DNA from: Candidatus Eiseniibacteriota bacterium
Lineage (GTDB): Bacteria > Eisenbacteria > RBG-16-71-46 > CAIMUX01
Assembly: GCA_020633975.1 (NCBI GenBank)
Contig: JACKCR010000004.1
Location: 124,001 to 188,000, forward strand
DNA: 64,000 bases
Direction: 5' to 3'
This document shows positions 45,101 through 53,259 of the stretch, piece after piece. The notes beneath the pieces were generated by a model that saw only the letters and a program-made list of their open reading frames with translations, had not been told where the DNA came from and did no database searches. The first letter of the stretch is position 1. Each line of letters begins with the position of its first letter. Position numbers and translations under genes: made by a program.

Positions 45101-45895
45101 GAGGACCATGCGCGAGACCGTGGTGAGTGCGGGCAGGGAGAGCGTCTCGCCAGGGTCGACCGTGAAGCGATGGAGGCCAACCACGCTCGTCAGGTTGGGG
45201 AGGAGAAGCGAGCCTCCCGAGCGCTGTTCGAGCGCGACCGTGTCATCGAAGCCGCCACCGACCAGAGTCTGGAGGCCGGACAAGTCCAAGGTACCCCCGT
45301 TCGACGCCACCAAGGTGCGAACGGCGGCTCCGCCCAGGTTCCTGTCGTCGACATAGCTCTGGATGGCAGAAACGTCGAGCAAGGTTCCTGCGCCGTCCGC
45401 GGAGAGTACGGTCCAGGTCACAGGCGCGCCGTTGGAGTTGGCGTATGATGTCGCTCCATGACGGAGGATCGCGCCGCCCGAGGCAGCGAGACTGCCCTTC
45501 GCGCCGAGAATCGAGCCTCCGCCAAGCGCTTTGAACTCCGTGCCCGCGCCGTCTGCGGAGACCATCCCGCCGATGTCGGCGACTCCGAGAACTTCGAGGA
45601 CTCGGCCGCCATCGAGAGCCAGGGAGGCGGATGGATCGATGTCCAGCGCGTCGATCGACCCGGCCGCACCGAGATCGAATACGACCGCTGGGCTTCCCGG
45701 AATGACGACCGAGTATGTGGTCCCGCCGTTGACCGGAACCGCGCCGACGTCCCAGTTCGCGGGGTTGGAGTAGAGGAGGTCGCCTCCCGAACCCGTCCAG
45801 GTAGCGGTGTCCTGAGCTGCGGCGACCGAGGAGAGGATCGCCAACGCGGCGATTGCGAATACGTCGGTTGCCACAGTACGGATGCGATGAGTCAT
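42197..45895 (-). CDS. Giant secreted protein with five ~173-residue repeats and FlgD-like tail
   Basis: A 1232-residue exported protein with a signal peptide ending SVAAAQ. The body (~150-990) holds five tandem copies of a ~173-residue unit. Each copy carries F/LSADGAGS-x-LDLSS, a (D)DxRNLGG segment, TNGGTVDLS, a GGxFDDxL/V segment and GxTRFxLxPG. Such beta-strand-rich units predict a long beta-helix or solenoid, as in surface adhesins. A distinct ~150-residue region and the FlgD-Ig-like tail (SVSLFDVQGRLVRTL...FQWDGRDDRGDHVAGGIYF) close it. ATG 45895 is used; TTG 45901 is closer to the AAGGGG site and possible. Function unknown, probably adhesion or a surface layer. Confidence 0.85.
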   Translation of the reverse strand: MTHRIRTVATDVFAIAALAILSSVAAAQDTATWTGSGGDLLYSNPANWDVGAVPVNGGTTYSVVIPGSPAVVFDLGAAGSIDALDIDPSASLALDGGRVLEVLGVADIGGMVSADGAGTEFKALGGGSILGAKGSLAASGGAILRHGATSYANSNGAPVTWTVLSADGAGTLLDVSAIQSYVDDRNLGGAAVRTLVASNGGTLDLSGLQTLVGGGFDDTVALEQRSGGSLLLPNLTSVVGLHRFTVDPGETLSLPALTTVSRMVLDLGTGASLLAPSLTTVTASEVDVTSAATVTTGTLTDIDGSRISVSGGATFWPVSATNYDYTGDNIPNSTTVFSADGAGSTLDLSSLQTIHDDRNLGGASLRNITATNGGTVDLSGTTSVVGGNFDDTLSFDFTSTGSLLLGNLIDVSGRTRFQLDPGVSVTFPSLTSVSQTTFALGTGASVSAPVLTSYEASDIALDPSFNVTTGSLSNIDGSRIAISGGLNYSAVSATTYLYDGPGLPNGAQIFSADGAGSVLDLSSLTTIDDGRNFGGSPVRSVTATNGGTVDLSGLTSLVGGYFDDMFALEFTATGDLLVGNLEATTGRTRLALEPGISVTLPNLASMDEGFFDVPSSSTLDLPVLETLTSSELDVDATLNVSTAPLAEVDGSRFHISGGVDYTSIVDTRYEYVGTNIPSATTVMSADGAGSRLDLTSITEWVDDRNLGGAAVRNIVATNGGTVDLSNLTTVTGGYFDDMLSFDFEVGSSLLVDNLTTVSGRTRFSLPAGVNVSLPLLTSVSEGFFDLDPASNFVAPNLVSVTSTELTLDPSVPLTTGLLANIDGSRIAVSGGLVYSDVVADAYAYQGTNIPSATTLFSASGAGSVLDLSPIVTFSDNRNLGGQALRTISASDGGLIDLSSVETIIGGYFDDTLRFEATTGGSIHLDVLGGIIRRGGISENLEFHSADAGSGIHVANLELVDGEGTLLLENDGELHVAEGLVFDHTTEADIVMESGRVVYDAGDYPGRAVLEIASEDLGAGGSTSGNFGIGQLVLGSPTETVEVELVDWSDNGNRNGGNEALYLFGIGAEDGLVIENGSALIIAPDMNVYAVISGVSTNLHDLFGAGETEVPFGGGFLRVEHPTTGIGDGASDGTDGIHGIPAETSVAAFPNPTSGASEIRLGLAETSATSVSLFDVQGRLVRTLLRTEQLSAGSHAFQWDGRDDRGDHVAGGIYFVRMQSGQGDRIERIVVTR
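42925..45450 (-). repeat. Five ~519-bp repeats in giant surface protein
   Basis: The five copies diverge in sequence but keep the RNLGG/RNFGG, SADGAGS and FDD landmarks. Boundaries are approximate, by counting residues. Tandem, in-frame units offer a route to length variation by recombination. Confidence 0.8.
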
Positions 45896-45944
45896 TGCCA
45901 ATCAACCCCTTACGTTGAGTCCACGACAGCTTCCCGAGGAGGCG

Positions 45945-45977
45945 GGCTCCGGGTGCAATAGATGCGCACCCGGAGCC
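45945..45977 (-). terminator. Terminator between the two giant repeat-protein genes
   Basis: GGCTCCGGGTGC (45945-45956) and GCACCCGGAGCC (45966-45977) form a perfect 12-bp stem. It lies about 50 nt after the stop of the upstream minus-strand gene. Confidence 0.8.
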
Positions 45978-46027
45978 ACGGCCCTCCTCAGCAATGACGC
46001 GGAAGTGAGGGGCGAATCTGGACATCG

Positions 46028-48556
46028 TTATGAGATCACGACGAGCTTCCTCCTGGCCTCCGCGACTCCGATCTGGAGACGAAGGAAGTAGAGCCCTCGA
46101 GGGAGACCAACGACCGGAAGGTCGATCGAGTGCTCTCCTGCGGTCAGGGTTCCGTGGAGCACCTCCCGTACCCGTCGGCCCGTGGCGTCGTGAAGCGTGG
46201 CCGACACGGTTTCTGCGCCCAGCAGCTCCAGTTGGATCCAGGCGTGGTCCGTTGCAGGCTGAGGACTGACGGACCCAAGTCGGAACCGAGCCGAAGCGGC
46301 GAGGCCGTTCGGAGCCGAAGGGACGGCAGACGGCGCGCTGGGCGCCGGAACTGCGGCGATGCACTGCTGGATCTCGTCTCCGAGGGAGGAGAAGCGTCCT
46401 CCCACATAGACCATCCCGTTCTCGACGGTGAAGGAGTAGACATCGTCGGCACCGAGGGCGGAGAGGTCGTAGTCCCATGGGTCCAGATCGCCGGTCGTGA
46501 CGTCGAACGCGGAGATGCAACCGCGGTCGACGCCCGCGATCGTATTGTAGCCGCCCCCGACGAAGACGAGGTCGCCGTCCACATGGAGTTCAGTGATCGA
46601 CCAGCTAGGCTGAGGATCCCACGACGTGACCGCTCCGGTCGTCCGCTCGACGGAAGCGAGGTTCGCACGCGACGCCCCTTGTACGGTCTGGAAGAACCCA
46701 CCGAGGAAGACGTGATCGTCCGAGACCGCGAGTGCTTCGACTGCATGGTTGACGTCTACGTACCACTCGGTCGGCTCACCAGTGAGCAGGTCGAGCTCCG
46801 CTACGTTGTTCCGGCCGACTCCGTTGATCGTCGTGAACTGCCCCCCTGCATAGAGGGTGGAGCCGCCAGACGCTATCGCCCGTACCGTGTTGTTCGCGAC
46901 CGGCGCCCAATCGGTCGGTGTTCCGGTGATCGGGTCGATTGCCGCCAACCGTTTCCTGGAGAGTCCGCCCACGGTGAGAAACCCGCCGCCCGCGTACAGA
47001 AGCCCGTCGTGCATGATCAGCTCGTAGACGACCGAACTCGCGTTGGGATTCCAGGGCAGTAGCGAACCCGTCGCGATGTCCAGGGCCGCGAGCCGATTCC
47101 GCGAGGTTCCTTCGACCTGCGTGAACCCTCCGCCGAGGTACATCGTCGGACCGTCCAGTACGATCGATCGGACGGTCCCGGTCACGTTCGGGGCCCAATC
47201 AAAGGGGCGACCGGTCGTGAGGTCGATCGCCGCCAAGCGGTTGCGACTGACTCCGCCGGCGTTCTCGAAGGAGCCTCCGATGTAGACGACCGTGCCGTCC
47301 GTGGCGAGTGAGGCGATGTAGCCGTCAGGCGACGGATTCCAGGGAAGCAGCTCTCCAGTCGTTGCGTCCGCCGCCGCGAGCGCCTTGCGCGGCTGCCCGG
47401 CGACGTTGAAGAACCCACCCCCGAAGTAGACGGCAGAACCCAGCTTCTCGATCGCGTTGACGCCGAAGTCCGGTCCTGGGTTCCAGCCGTTCGGAACACC
47501 GGTCGCGAGATCTATCGCTGCGAGGAAGTCCCGACTCTCTCCGCCCACCGTTCGAAACGCTCCGGACACGTACGCCAGCGACCCGCTCGAGACGAGGTCG
47601 GTCACCATGTCGTTCGCATTCGGATCCCAACCGAGCACCGCGCCCGTCGTGCCATCGATGGAGGCGAGACGACCTCGGGAAAGGCCTCCCATCGTGGTGA
47701 ACGTTCCGCCCGCGTAGATCGTGTTCGCTTCGTCCGCGGCCAACACGACGACGTTCCCGTTCGCATCCGGATTCCATCCGTTCGGAGTGGCAGACGGAAG
47801 GTCGAACGCCGCGACGCGGTTGCGTGGAAGGCCGTCGATCGTCGTGAAGACGCCTCCGATGTAGAGGCGGTTCCCGATCGACGTCATGGTGGTGACTTGG
47901 CCGCTGGCGAGAGGATTCCAATCCGTCACGGTCGCGGTTGGGATGTCGATCGCCGCGAGGTTGTTCCGGATCTGTCCGCCGACTTCACCGAACTTTCCTC
48001 CGAGGTAGAGGGTGTCTCCGACACGCCATGCCGTCGTCACTGAGGCGGGGAAGTGGTTGCCATTGCTGTCGACTTCGTAGATTCCGCCCGGCGTCCATGG
48101 CATCACCTGGCCCTCCGAGTCGATCCGGGCGAGGGCGGTTCGAGGGAGCTGCCCGACTTCCTGGAAGTACCCGACCAGGAACCACCCGCCGTCCCCGTCC
48201 GGCAGGATCTCCATCACATCGTCGTTCGCCGTCGTGACCGATCGCACGGGCGAGGGAGACCCGACGGTGATCCCAGTGACTGGATCGATGGGAGCGGCCG
48301 AGCCGGTGTAGGGCAGGAGCTCGTCGAAGTCGCCGCCGATGAAGAGGGTGTCTCCTCGAACGGCAGTTGCTTGCACGCCACCAACGTAGTTGGTCATCCA
48401 GAGCCTTCCGGCGACGGATGTGGTGGGGATGACTGAGAGACAAGCGACGACGGCGGCGGTCGCGGCGGCAGTCGCGACGGCGACTTCGAAGACGGCGACG
48501 TCGGCTGCGCCGGTGCGGCCGGAGGACCGTAGACAGGACATCAGAGAACCAAGCAC
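46028..48556 (-). CDS. Secreted beta-propeller repeat protein with FlgD-like tail
   Basis: An 842-residue exported protein with an Ala/Val-rich signal peptide. About twelve ~50-residue repeats follow the pattern Y-x-G-G-x-F-x-x-V-G-G-x-x-R-x-x-L-A-A-I-D-x-x-T-G-x-x-x-x-W-x-P (for example IGGVFTTIDGLPRNRVAAFDLPS, YVSGAFRTVGGESRDFLAAIDL). They resemble the delta-60/PQQ-type propeller repeats of bacterial surface proteins. The tail (VSATLHDATGRRVREVL...HSIDLPVVGLPRGLYFLRL) is a FlgD-Ig-like variant lacking the usual WDGRD. The GTG at 48556 has AAAGGAG 6 nt upstream; a longer ATG frame has none. No enzymatic motif seen. Confidence 0.82.
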   Translation of the reverse strand: MLGSLMSCLRSSGRTGAADVAVFEVAVATAAATAAVVACLSVIPTTSVAGRLWMTNYVGGVQATAVRGDTLFIGGDFDELLPYTGSAAPIDPVTGITVGSPSPVRSVTTANDDVMEILPDGDGGWFLVGYFQEVGQLPRTALARIDSEGQVMPWTPGGIYEVDSNGNHFPASVTTAWRVGDTLYLGGKFGEVGGQIRNNLAAIDIPTATVTDWNPLASGQVTTMTSIGNRLYIGGVFTTIDGLPRNRVAAFDLPSATPNGWNPDANGNVVVLAADEANTIYAGGTFTTMGGLSRGRLASIDGTTGAVLGWDPNANDMVTDLVSSGSLAYVSGAFRTVGGESRDFLAAIDLATGVPNGWNPGPDFGVNAIEKLGSAVYFGGGFFNVAGQPRKALAAADATTGELLPWNPSPDGYIASLATDGTVVYIGGSFENAGGVSRNRLAAIDLTTGRPFDWAPNVTGTVRSIVLDGPTMYLGGGFTQVEGTSRNRLAALDIATGSLLPWNPNASSVVYELIMHDGLLYAGGGFLTVGGLSRKRLAAIDPITGTPTDWAPVANNTVRAIASGGSTLYAGGQFTTINGVGRNNVAELDLLTGEPTEWYVDVNHAVEALAVSDDHVFLGGFFQTVQGASRANLASVERTTGAVTSWDPQPSWSITELHVDGDLVFVGGGYNTIAGVDRGCISAFDVTTGDLDPWDYDLSALGADDVYSFTVENGMVYVGGRFSSLGDEIQQCIAAVPAPSAPSAVPSAPNGLAASARFRLGSVSPQPATDHAWIQLELLGAETVSATLHDATGRRVREVLHGTLTAGEHSIDLPVVGLPRGLYFLRLQIGVAEARRKLVVIS

Positions 48557-48712
48557 GACGAACTCCTTTCGGGGATTGCGATCCTGGCACCCTGAGGATC
48601 GAGCTGCTTCCGTCGTCGGCATGGCGACGGATCCGATCGGAGCTGGACATGCGAAGGGAGAGTTTTTTGCGCGGATGCCGACTCCGCTACGGAGCCAGCG
48701 TGTCGGGAACGA

Positions 48713-51478
48713 TCAGCGTCGGGCAGAACCCGTTCCGGCGAGGATCTCTCTGGTTCGTCTCGAGAGTTCGGGATCCGTGAGTCCCCAGTCTCGACAAAGT
48801 GCCCAGGATGTCTCCAGCCTCTGGCGATCGAACGGCCGCCCGTCGTCTGCTCTCGAGACCTCAGTGCCACAGCGGACCGACGCAAGGAGCGGATGGCGGT
48901 CCATGACGCGTCCGGAGAGGAGGCGCTCGGCCTCGCCGAAGGCCTCTTCAGCTTCGCCCGGCAGCGCAGTTCGTCCATCTCGCAGCGCGGCGGCGGCTAG
49001 GATTCGGTAGCCGCGAGCCTGGTCGAGAGGATCCGGATCGATCTGCTCCAGCCGTGCAACCCAAGTGCGGAGACTATCGAGCGAGGTCGGATGCCCCGCG
49101 TCCATGAGGAGTCCTGCGCGCCGCAGGGCGAGGTCGAGCCGCGTTGCCTCGGACGGATCGGACTGCTCGATCCACGATGCCGACTCCTCGAACGCGCCGA
49201 GTCCCTCTTCCGTTCGGCCGGCGCGAACGAGCGCGACCGACAAGTCGAGGGTACTCCGAGACGTGGTCTCGTTTTCGGGGCCGAACAGCCGCGTCGCAAG
49301 CGCTACCGACTCCTGGAGAACCGGAATCGCTTCGGCGAAACGCCCGGCATGCGCGAGGCAGTGGCCGACGTTCAGGAGGCTGGCCGCGACGGGCGCCGCG
49401 TCCTCTCCCAGGATTCTGCGACGCGCGTCGAGCAGCTCTCGGTGGATCGACTGTGCGTCCTCGAATCTCCCCATCGCCTCGAACCCGATGGCGAGGTTGG
49501 ATCGTACCGAGAGGAGGTGTGGATGGTCGGCCGGGAGAAGCCGAGCGAGGAGCTGGAAGGTCTCTTCGAAGGTGAGAACCGCGAGTTCCTGATCTCCCTG
49601 CTGCCAGTACACCGTTCCGAGTCCGTTCAGCGCGGCAGCCAAACTCAACGAATCCGCGTGCTCGCCGTGCGTGGCTCCGAGTCGGGTGATCGCGAGCGCT
49701 CGTTCGAGGAGCTGTCTCTGCTCATCGGGATCCTGGACACAGTTTGCGAGGTCCTGTGCCGCGACGGCGACGTCCCGTGCGTCGGTCCCGTATCGCGCTT
49801 CGTGTGCGGCCAGCGAGGTGCGGAACAGCGGCTCTGCCTCTCTCGCACCCTGCTCTAACATCACGAGCCGCGCCTCCTCGTGGCGAAGGGTCAGGATCTC
49901 GTCGCTCAGGCCCGCCCGTTCGGCTGCCTGGAGAGCCTTCGAGAGCGCCACCTTCTGCTCGGGGTACCGGCTCCGCACACCGTGCACCGCTGCAAGGGTC
50001 TTCCAAAGCGTTGCCTGGATCCGTGGAGATTCGTCGGTGCCGTCCAGCTGCTCTTCGGCGAGTGCGATCAGATCACCGACGCGCAGCGTGTCTCCGCCGG
50101 GGACGACTTGTGGGTTCGCGACCCGAAAGAGATCCACCAACATGGAAACCGCTTGGTCCGCGTCTTCTCGCGCCGCGAGAGCGGCATCGCGTTCCTTGCT
50201 GGTCCGCTTCGCTTGCCAAGTGGCCGTGCCTGCGAAGGCGAGGAGAAGGACGGCGAGCCCCGTCACGATCACCACTGCCGTTCGATGGCGACGGACCATC
50301 GTCCGAATCCGATAGGTCGGAGTGTCCGGAGCCGCAATTACGGGGTCGCCACGACGGTACCGGTCGAGGTCCTCCGCCAGCGCTCCAGCGGAACGATAGC
50401 GACGTTCCGGCTCCTTTCGCAGCGACATCAGGACGATCCGATCGAGATCGCCACGAATCTCACGCACGAACTCTGGGAACGGTGCGACTCGGCTCGGCAG
50501 CAATGGCTCATCGAACTGGACCCGATCCTGGATGGAGCGGGACGTAGCGCCCTCCCTTCGGAACGGGAGCTGATCCGTGAGGAGTTCGTAGAGGAGTACG
50601 CCCAAGGACCAGACGTCTGCCGCTGTCGTCGTCGGCTCCCCCCGGATCTGCTCGGGGGCTGAGTGCTCGGGAGTGAGCAGCCTCTCCTCCGCGCGGGTGA
50701 GGCCGTCGTCGTCTTCGGTGTCGAGTAGCTTCGCGATCCCGAAGTCGAGAAGTACGGGTCTACCGTCGTGGGTGACGAAGATGTTCTGCGGCTTGAGGTC
50801 TCGATGTACCACGAGGTTCGAGTGCGCGAACTGCACGGTCTCGCACACGGTACGGAACAGGTCGAGTCGCTCGTTCAGCCCCGAGTTCCGTCGCCGACAC
50901 CAAGTCGTGATCGGCTCGCCTTCGATGAACTCCATGACGAGGTAGGGAAGCCCTTCGTGCGTCACGCCCCCGTCGAGCAGAGTCGCGATGTTCGGGTGCC
51001 TGAGTCGCGCCAGGAGCTGTCTCTCTCTCACGAATCGAGGAACGAGCTGCGCTGCGCGGAAGCCGGGACGGACGATCTTGAGTGCTGCAGGGGCCTCGTA
51101 GGCTCCATCCGCACGGGTGGCAAACCACACTTCACCCATTCCGCCTGTGCCGAGTAGTGATCCCAAGCGCCAGGACCCGAACACCGTGCCTGCGTGTCCC
51201 ATCGTGACGGACGTGGCGTCCGCACCCGCATCGGGATCACACGATGGATCGTGTGCTCGGTCGCGCCCGTCTTCCGGGTGGTCCCGTCCCGTGAGGAGCA
51301 CTCGCTCCACACGCAGCTGAGACTCGTCCGACGCGGCAGCCAGCATCTCCTCGACCTCACGCCGGAGGTCGGGTTCACCGCGGCATGCGTCGTCCAGGAA
51401 CGAGGCGCGTTCGTCTCCGGGCCGCTCCAGGGCCTGGAAGAACGTCGACTCGATGCGTCGCCAGGTCTCGGGGTCCAT
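48713..51478 (-). CDS. Membrane Ser/Thr protein kinase with TPR sensor region
   Basis: A 921-residue protein with an N-terminal segment typical of TIGR02999-linked kinases (MDPETWRRIESTFFQALE...EVEEMLAAA). The kinase domain (~102-375) is complete: GTGGMGEV, Lys134, HRDLKPQN (Asp227), DFG (245-247) and APEQ. One transmembrane helix (~400-420) separates it from a C-terminal TPR region (~440-800) that would lie in the periplasm. The ATG is preceded by GGAGG. The ECF sigma gene lies 47 nt upstream on the same strand, so the two form a regulatory operon in which the kinase probably modulates the sigma factor or shares its stimulus. Confidence 0.93.
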   Translation of the reverse strand: MDPETWRRIESTFFQALERPGDERASFLDDACRGEPDLRREVEEMLAAASDESQLRVERVLLTGRDHPEDGRDRAHDPSCDPDAGADATSVTMGHAGTVFGSWRLGSLLGTGGMGEVWFATRADGAYEAPAALKIVRPGFRAAQLVPRFVRERQLLARLRHPNIATLLDGGVTHEGLPYLVMEFIEGEPITTWCRRRNSGLNERLDLFRTVCETVQFAHSNLVVHRDLKPQNIFVTHDGRPVLLDFGIAKLLDTEDDDGLTRAEERLLTPEHSAPEQIRGEPTTTAADVWSLGVLLYELLTDQLPFRREGATSRSIQDRVQFDEPLLPSRVAPFPEFVREIRGDLDRIVLMSLRKEPERRYRSAGALAEDLDRYRRGDPVIAAPDTPTYRIRTMVRRHRTAVVIVTGLAVLLLAFAGTATWQAKRTSKERDAALAAREDADQAVSMLVDLFRVANPQVVPGGDTLRVGDLIALAEEQLDGTDESPRIQATLWKTLAAVHGVRSRYPEQKVALSKALQAAERAGLSDEILTLRHEEARLVMLEQGAREAEPLFRTSLAAHEARYGTDARDVAVAAQDLANCVQDPDEQRQLLERALAITRLGATHGEHADSLSLAAALNGLGTVYWQQGDQELAVLTFEETFQLLARLLPADHPHLLSVRSNLAIGFEAMGRFEDAQSIHRELLDARRRILGEDAAPVAASLLNVGHCLAHAGRFAEAIPVLQESVALATRLFGPENETTSRSTLDLSVALVRAGRTEEGLGAFEESASWIEQSDPSEATRLDLALRRAGLLMDAGHPTSLDSLRTWVARLEQIDPDPLDQARGYRILAAAALRDGRTALPGEAEEAFGEAERLLSGRVMDRHPLLASVRCGTEVSRADDGRPFDRQRLETSWALCRDWGLTDPELSRRTREILAGTGSARR

Positions 51479-51525
51479 GAGCCTCCTCGTCAGTCATGGC
51501 GACGGATCGACACTCGACTGGACAC

Positions 51526-52131
51526 CTAACCGAGGTCGCTGCCGAGGTCGCTGCCGAGGTCGCGGGCGACCTCCTTGCGGAGCCAGGCGCGCGCCGCGAT
51601 CCAGTCACGGTGCACGGTCTTGGAAGAGACGCCGAGGAGTTCGGCGGTCTCCTCGAGCGAAAGTCCCGCGAAGAAGCGATGCTCGACGACCTTCGCCGCT
51701 CGTTCGTTGACCTCGCCGAGTCGCGTCAAAGCGTCTTCGAGCGCGAGCAGTTCGTCCGCTTCGTCCTCGGTGAGGAGAAACTCGTCCTCACTGATCGCAT
51801 CCGCTTCGAGTGCGACGTGAACGGCGCCTCCCCCTCGCTTCTTGCGTCCGCGAGTCCGTGCATAGTCGACCAGGATCCTTCTCATCGTGGTTGCGGCGAC
51901 AGCCAGGAACTGCGCGCGACTCTCTGCGCCGATCTTGTGCTCCCTGCAAAGCCGGAGGTATACCTCGTTGACGAGCGCGGTCGCCTGGAGAGTGTGTCCG
52001 TCTCGCTCGTTGCGGAGATAGGCCCGGGCCAGGGCACGTAGCTCGTCGTAGAGGCAGCGGACGACTCGATCGAGAGCCGCGGGGTCTCCACTTGCCAGCT
52101 CCACTAGATCTTTCGACAGGTCTTGCGACAT
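51526..52131 (-). CDS. ECF-type sigma factor (TIGR02999-like)
   Basis: A 201-residue sigma-70 family factor. Region 2 (LYDELRALARAYLRNERDGHTLQATALVNEVYLRL, then AATTMRRILVDYARTRGRKKRGG) is the hallmark of the TIGR02999 group. Region 4 (LEDALTRLGEVNERAAKVVEHRFFAGLSLEETAELLGVSSKTVHRDW) carries the HTH. No anti-sigma gene is adjacent; in this group a linked Ser/Thr kinase often takes its place, as here. The C-terminus ends in DLGSDLGSDLG from 12-bp repeats. ATG 52131 was chosen at the start of homology. Confidence 0.93.
   Translation of the reverse strand: MSQDLSKDLVELASGDPAALDRVVRCLYDELRALARAYLRNERDGHTLQATALVNEVYLRLCREHKIGAESRAQFLAVAATTMRRILVDYARTRGRKKRGGGAVHVALEADAISEDEFLLTEDEADELLALEDALTRLGEVNERAAKVVEHRFFAGLSLEETAELLGVSSKTVHRDWIAARAWLRKEVARDLGSDLGSDLG
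51532..51567. repeat. 12-bp tandem repeat at sigma factor C-terminus
   Basis: CCGAGGTCGCTG occurs in about three adjacent copies, adding GSDL tetrapeptides to the sigma factor tail. Confidence 0.85.
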
Positions 52132-52183
52132 GCAGGCCGTGTCCCTCGTCGAAACGTCGTCCGAACGAGACCGGGACGTCTCG

Positions 52184-52549
52184 TTACGGATCCTTCCGTG
52201 ACTCCCCAGGGGCAGTGTCGAAGAAGACCCCGTAGCCATCCGGATCGCGGAGGAGAGCGGAGCCGCCACCTTCCGGGCCCGCCTTGGCCGGCTCTTCGAA
52301 CTCGTATCCACGGCCTTCCAGCTCCTTCGCGATGGCGAGGACGTCCCCGCCTCGGAAGTTGATCGTCACTGGGTGATCCCCGACATGCTTCGGTTCGTAG
52401 AGGCCGAGGCGCACGGCCTCATTGACGACGACTGCCCAACCCTCGGTGTCCTTTCCCTCGACCCTCTTGAATCCAAGGCCTTCGTAGAACGTCCGCGACT
52501 TGCGAACGTCGCGGACGCGCAAGCAGATGTCACACCATCCAAGATCCAT
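52184..52549 (-). CDS. VOC superfamily (glyoxalase-like) protein
   Basis: A 121-residue vicinal-oxygen-chelate protein with two beta-alpha-beta-beta-beta halves (DICLRVRDVRKSRTFYEGLGF; LLRDPDGYGVFFD). The metal ligands of glyoxalase I are not clearly preserved, so resistance protein, lyase or binding roles are all open. ATG 52549 follows AAGGAGG with an ideal gap. It lies downstream of a divergent promoter region shared with the GNAT gene. Confidence 0.85.
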   Translation of the reverse strand: MDLGWCDICLRVRDVRKSRTFYEGLGFKRVEGKDTEGWAVVVNEAVRLGLYEPKHVGDHPVTINFRGGDVLAIAKELEGRGYEFEEPAKAGPEGGGSALLRDPDGYGVFFDTAPGESRKDP

Positions 52550-52775
52550 CTGCGCCTCCTTCCCAAGGCACCGGGGTGCGGGGCCTTTCGCGGCATCTCC
52601 ACTTGTCGGTCCGGGATGTCTCCATTCTATACTAGGGGTCTCCAGTCGCCCCAGACCTATCAGCCCCGGCAGTCGTTCTACTTCAGGAGGATGTTTGGAC
52701 TCGAATCAGACGCGGCCCAGCGCCGGGATCGGGAGCGTGGACGCGTTTCCCGTTTTCCGCGCGGAGCGGGCCGGC

Positions 52776-53195
52776 ATGACCATTACGAACGACCCTACGT
52801 CACTCGATGTCGCCGCCATTCATGCGTACCTGACGCGGTCCTATTGGGCGACGGGCATCACGTTCGAGACGGTCGCGCAGTCCGTGCGCAATTCACTCTG
52901 TTTCGGACTGTTTGGCACCGATGATCGCCAGATCGGATTCGCCCGGTTCGTGACGGACTACACGACGTTTGCCTATTTGTGTGACGTCTATGTGTTGGAG
53001 GAGTTCCGGGGTCAGGGGCTCGGGAAGTGGCTCATGGAAGTCGTGCTGGCGTACCCGCCCCTTCTTCCCATGCGGCGGATCCTCCTTGCGACGCGTGACG
53101 CCCATGGGCTCTACGCTCAGTACGGCTTCGAACCGCATCCGAGGCCGGAGAACCTGATGCAGATCCATCGGCCGGACGTGTACACGAGCAGGTAG
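52776..53195 (+). CDS. GNAT family N-acetyltransferase
   Basis: A 139-residue GNAT. The acetyl-CoA motif A is YVLEEFRGQGLGKWLMEVVL (R-G-x-G-L-G) and motif B is LLATRDAHGLYAQYGFEP. Such small GNATs modify amines, antibiotics or protein N-termini; the substrate cannot be inferred. ATG 52776 follows a GGAG; a longer in-frame start would add residues without similarity. Upstream, TATACT (52627-52632) looks like a -10 box, but the best -35 (TTGTCG) is 19 bp away. Confidence 0.88.
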   Translation: MTITNDPTSLDVAAIHAYLTRSYWATGITFETVAQSVRNSLCFGLFGTDDRQIGFARFVTDYTTFAYLCDVYVLEEFRGQGLGKWLMEVVLAYPPLLPMRRILLATRDAHGLYAQYGFEPHPRPENLMQIHRPDVYTSR

Positions 53196-53259
53196 ATCGG
53201 ACATCGCCGAGCGGGTACCGGACCGCCCGGCGCGAACTGGAGCCGAGCAAGGGGTCTCG

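Noticed and set aside
52605-52632. A promoter (TTGTCG/TATACT) for the GNAT gene
   Set aside because: The spacer is 19 bp and the -35 is weak, so it is mentioned only in the gene entry.
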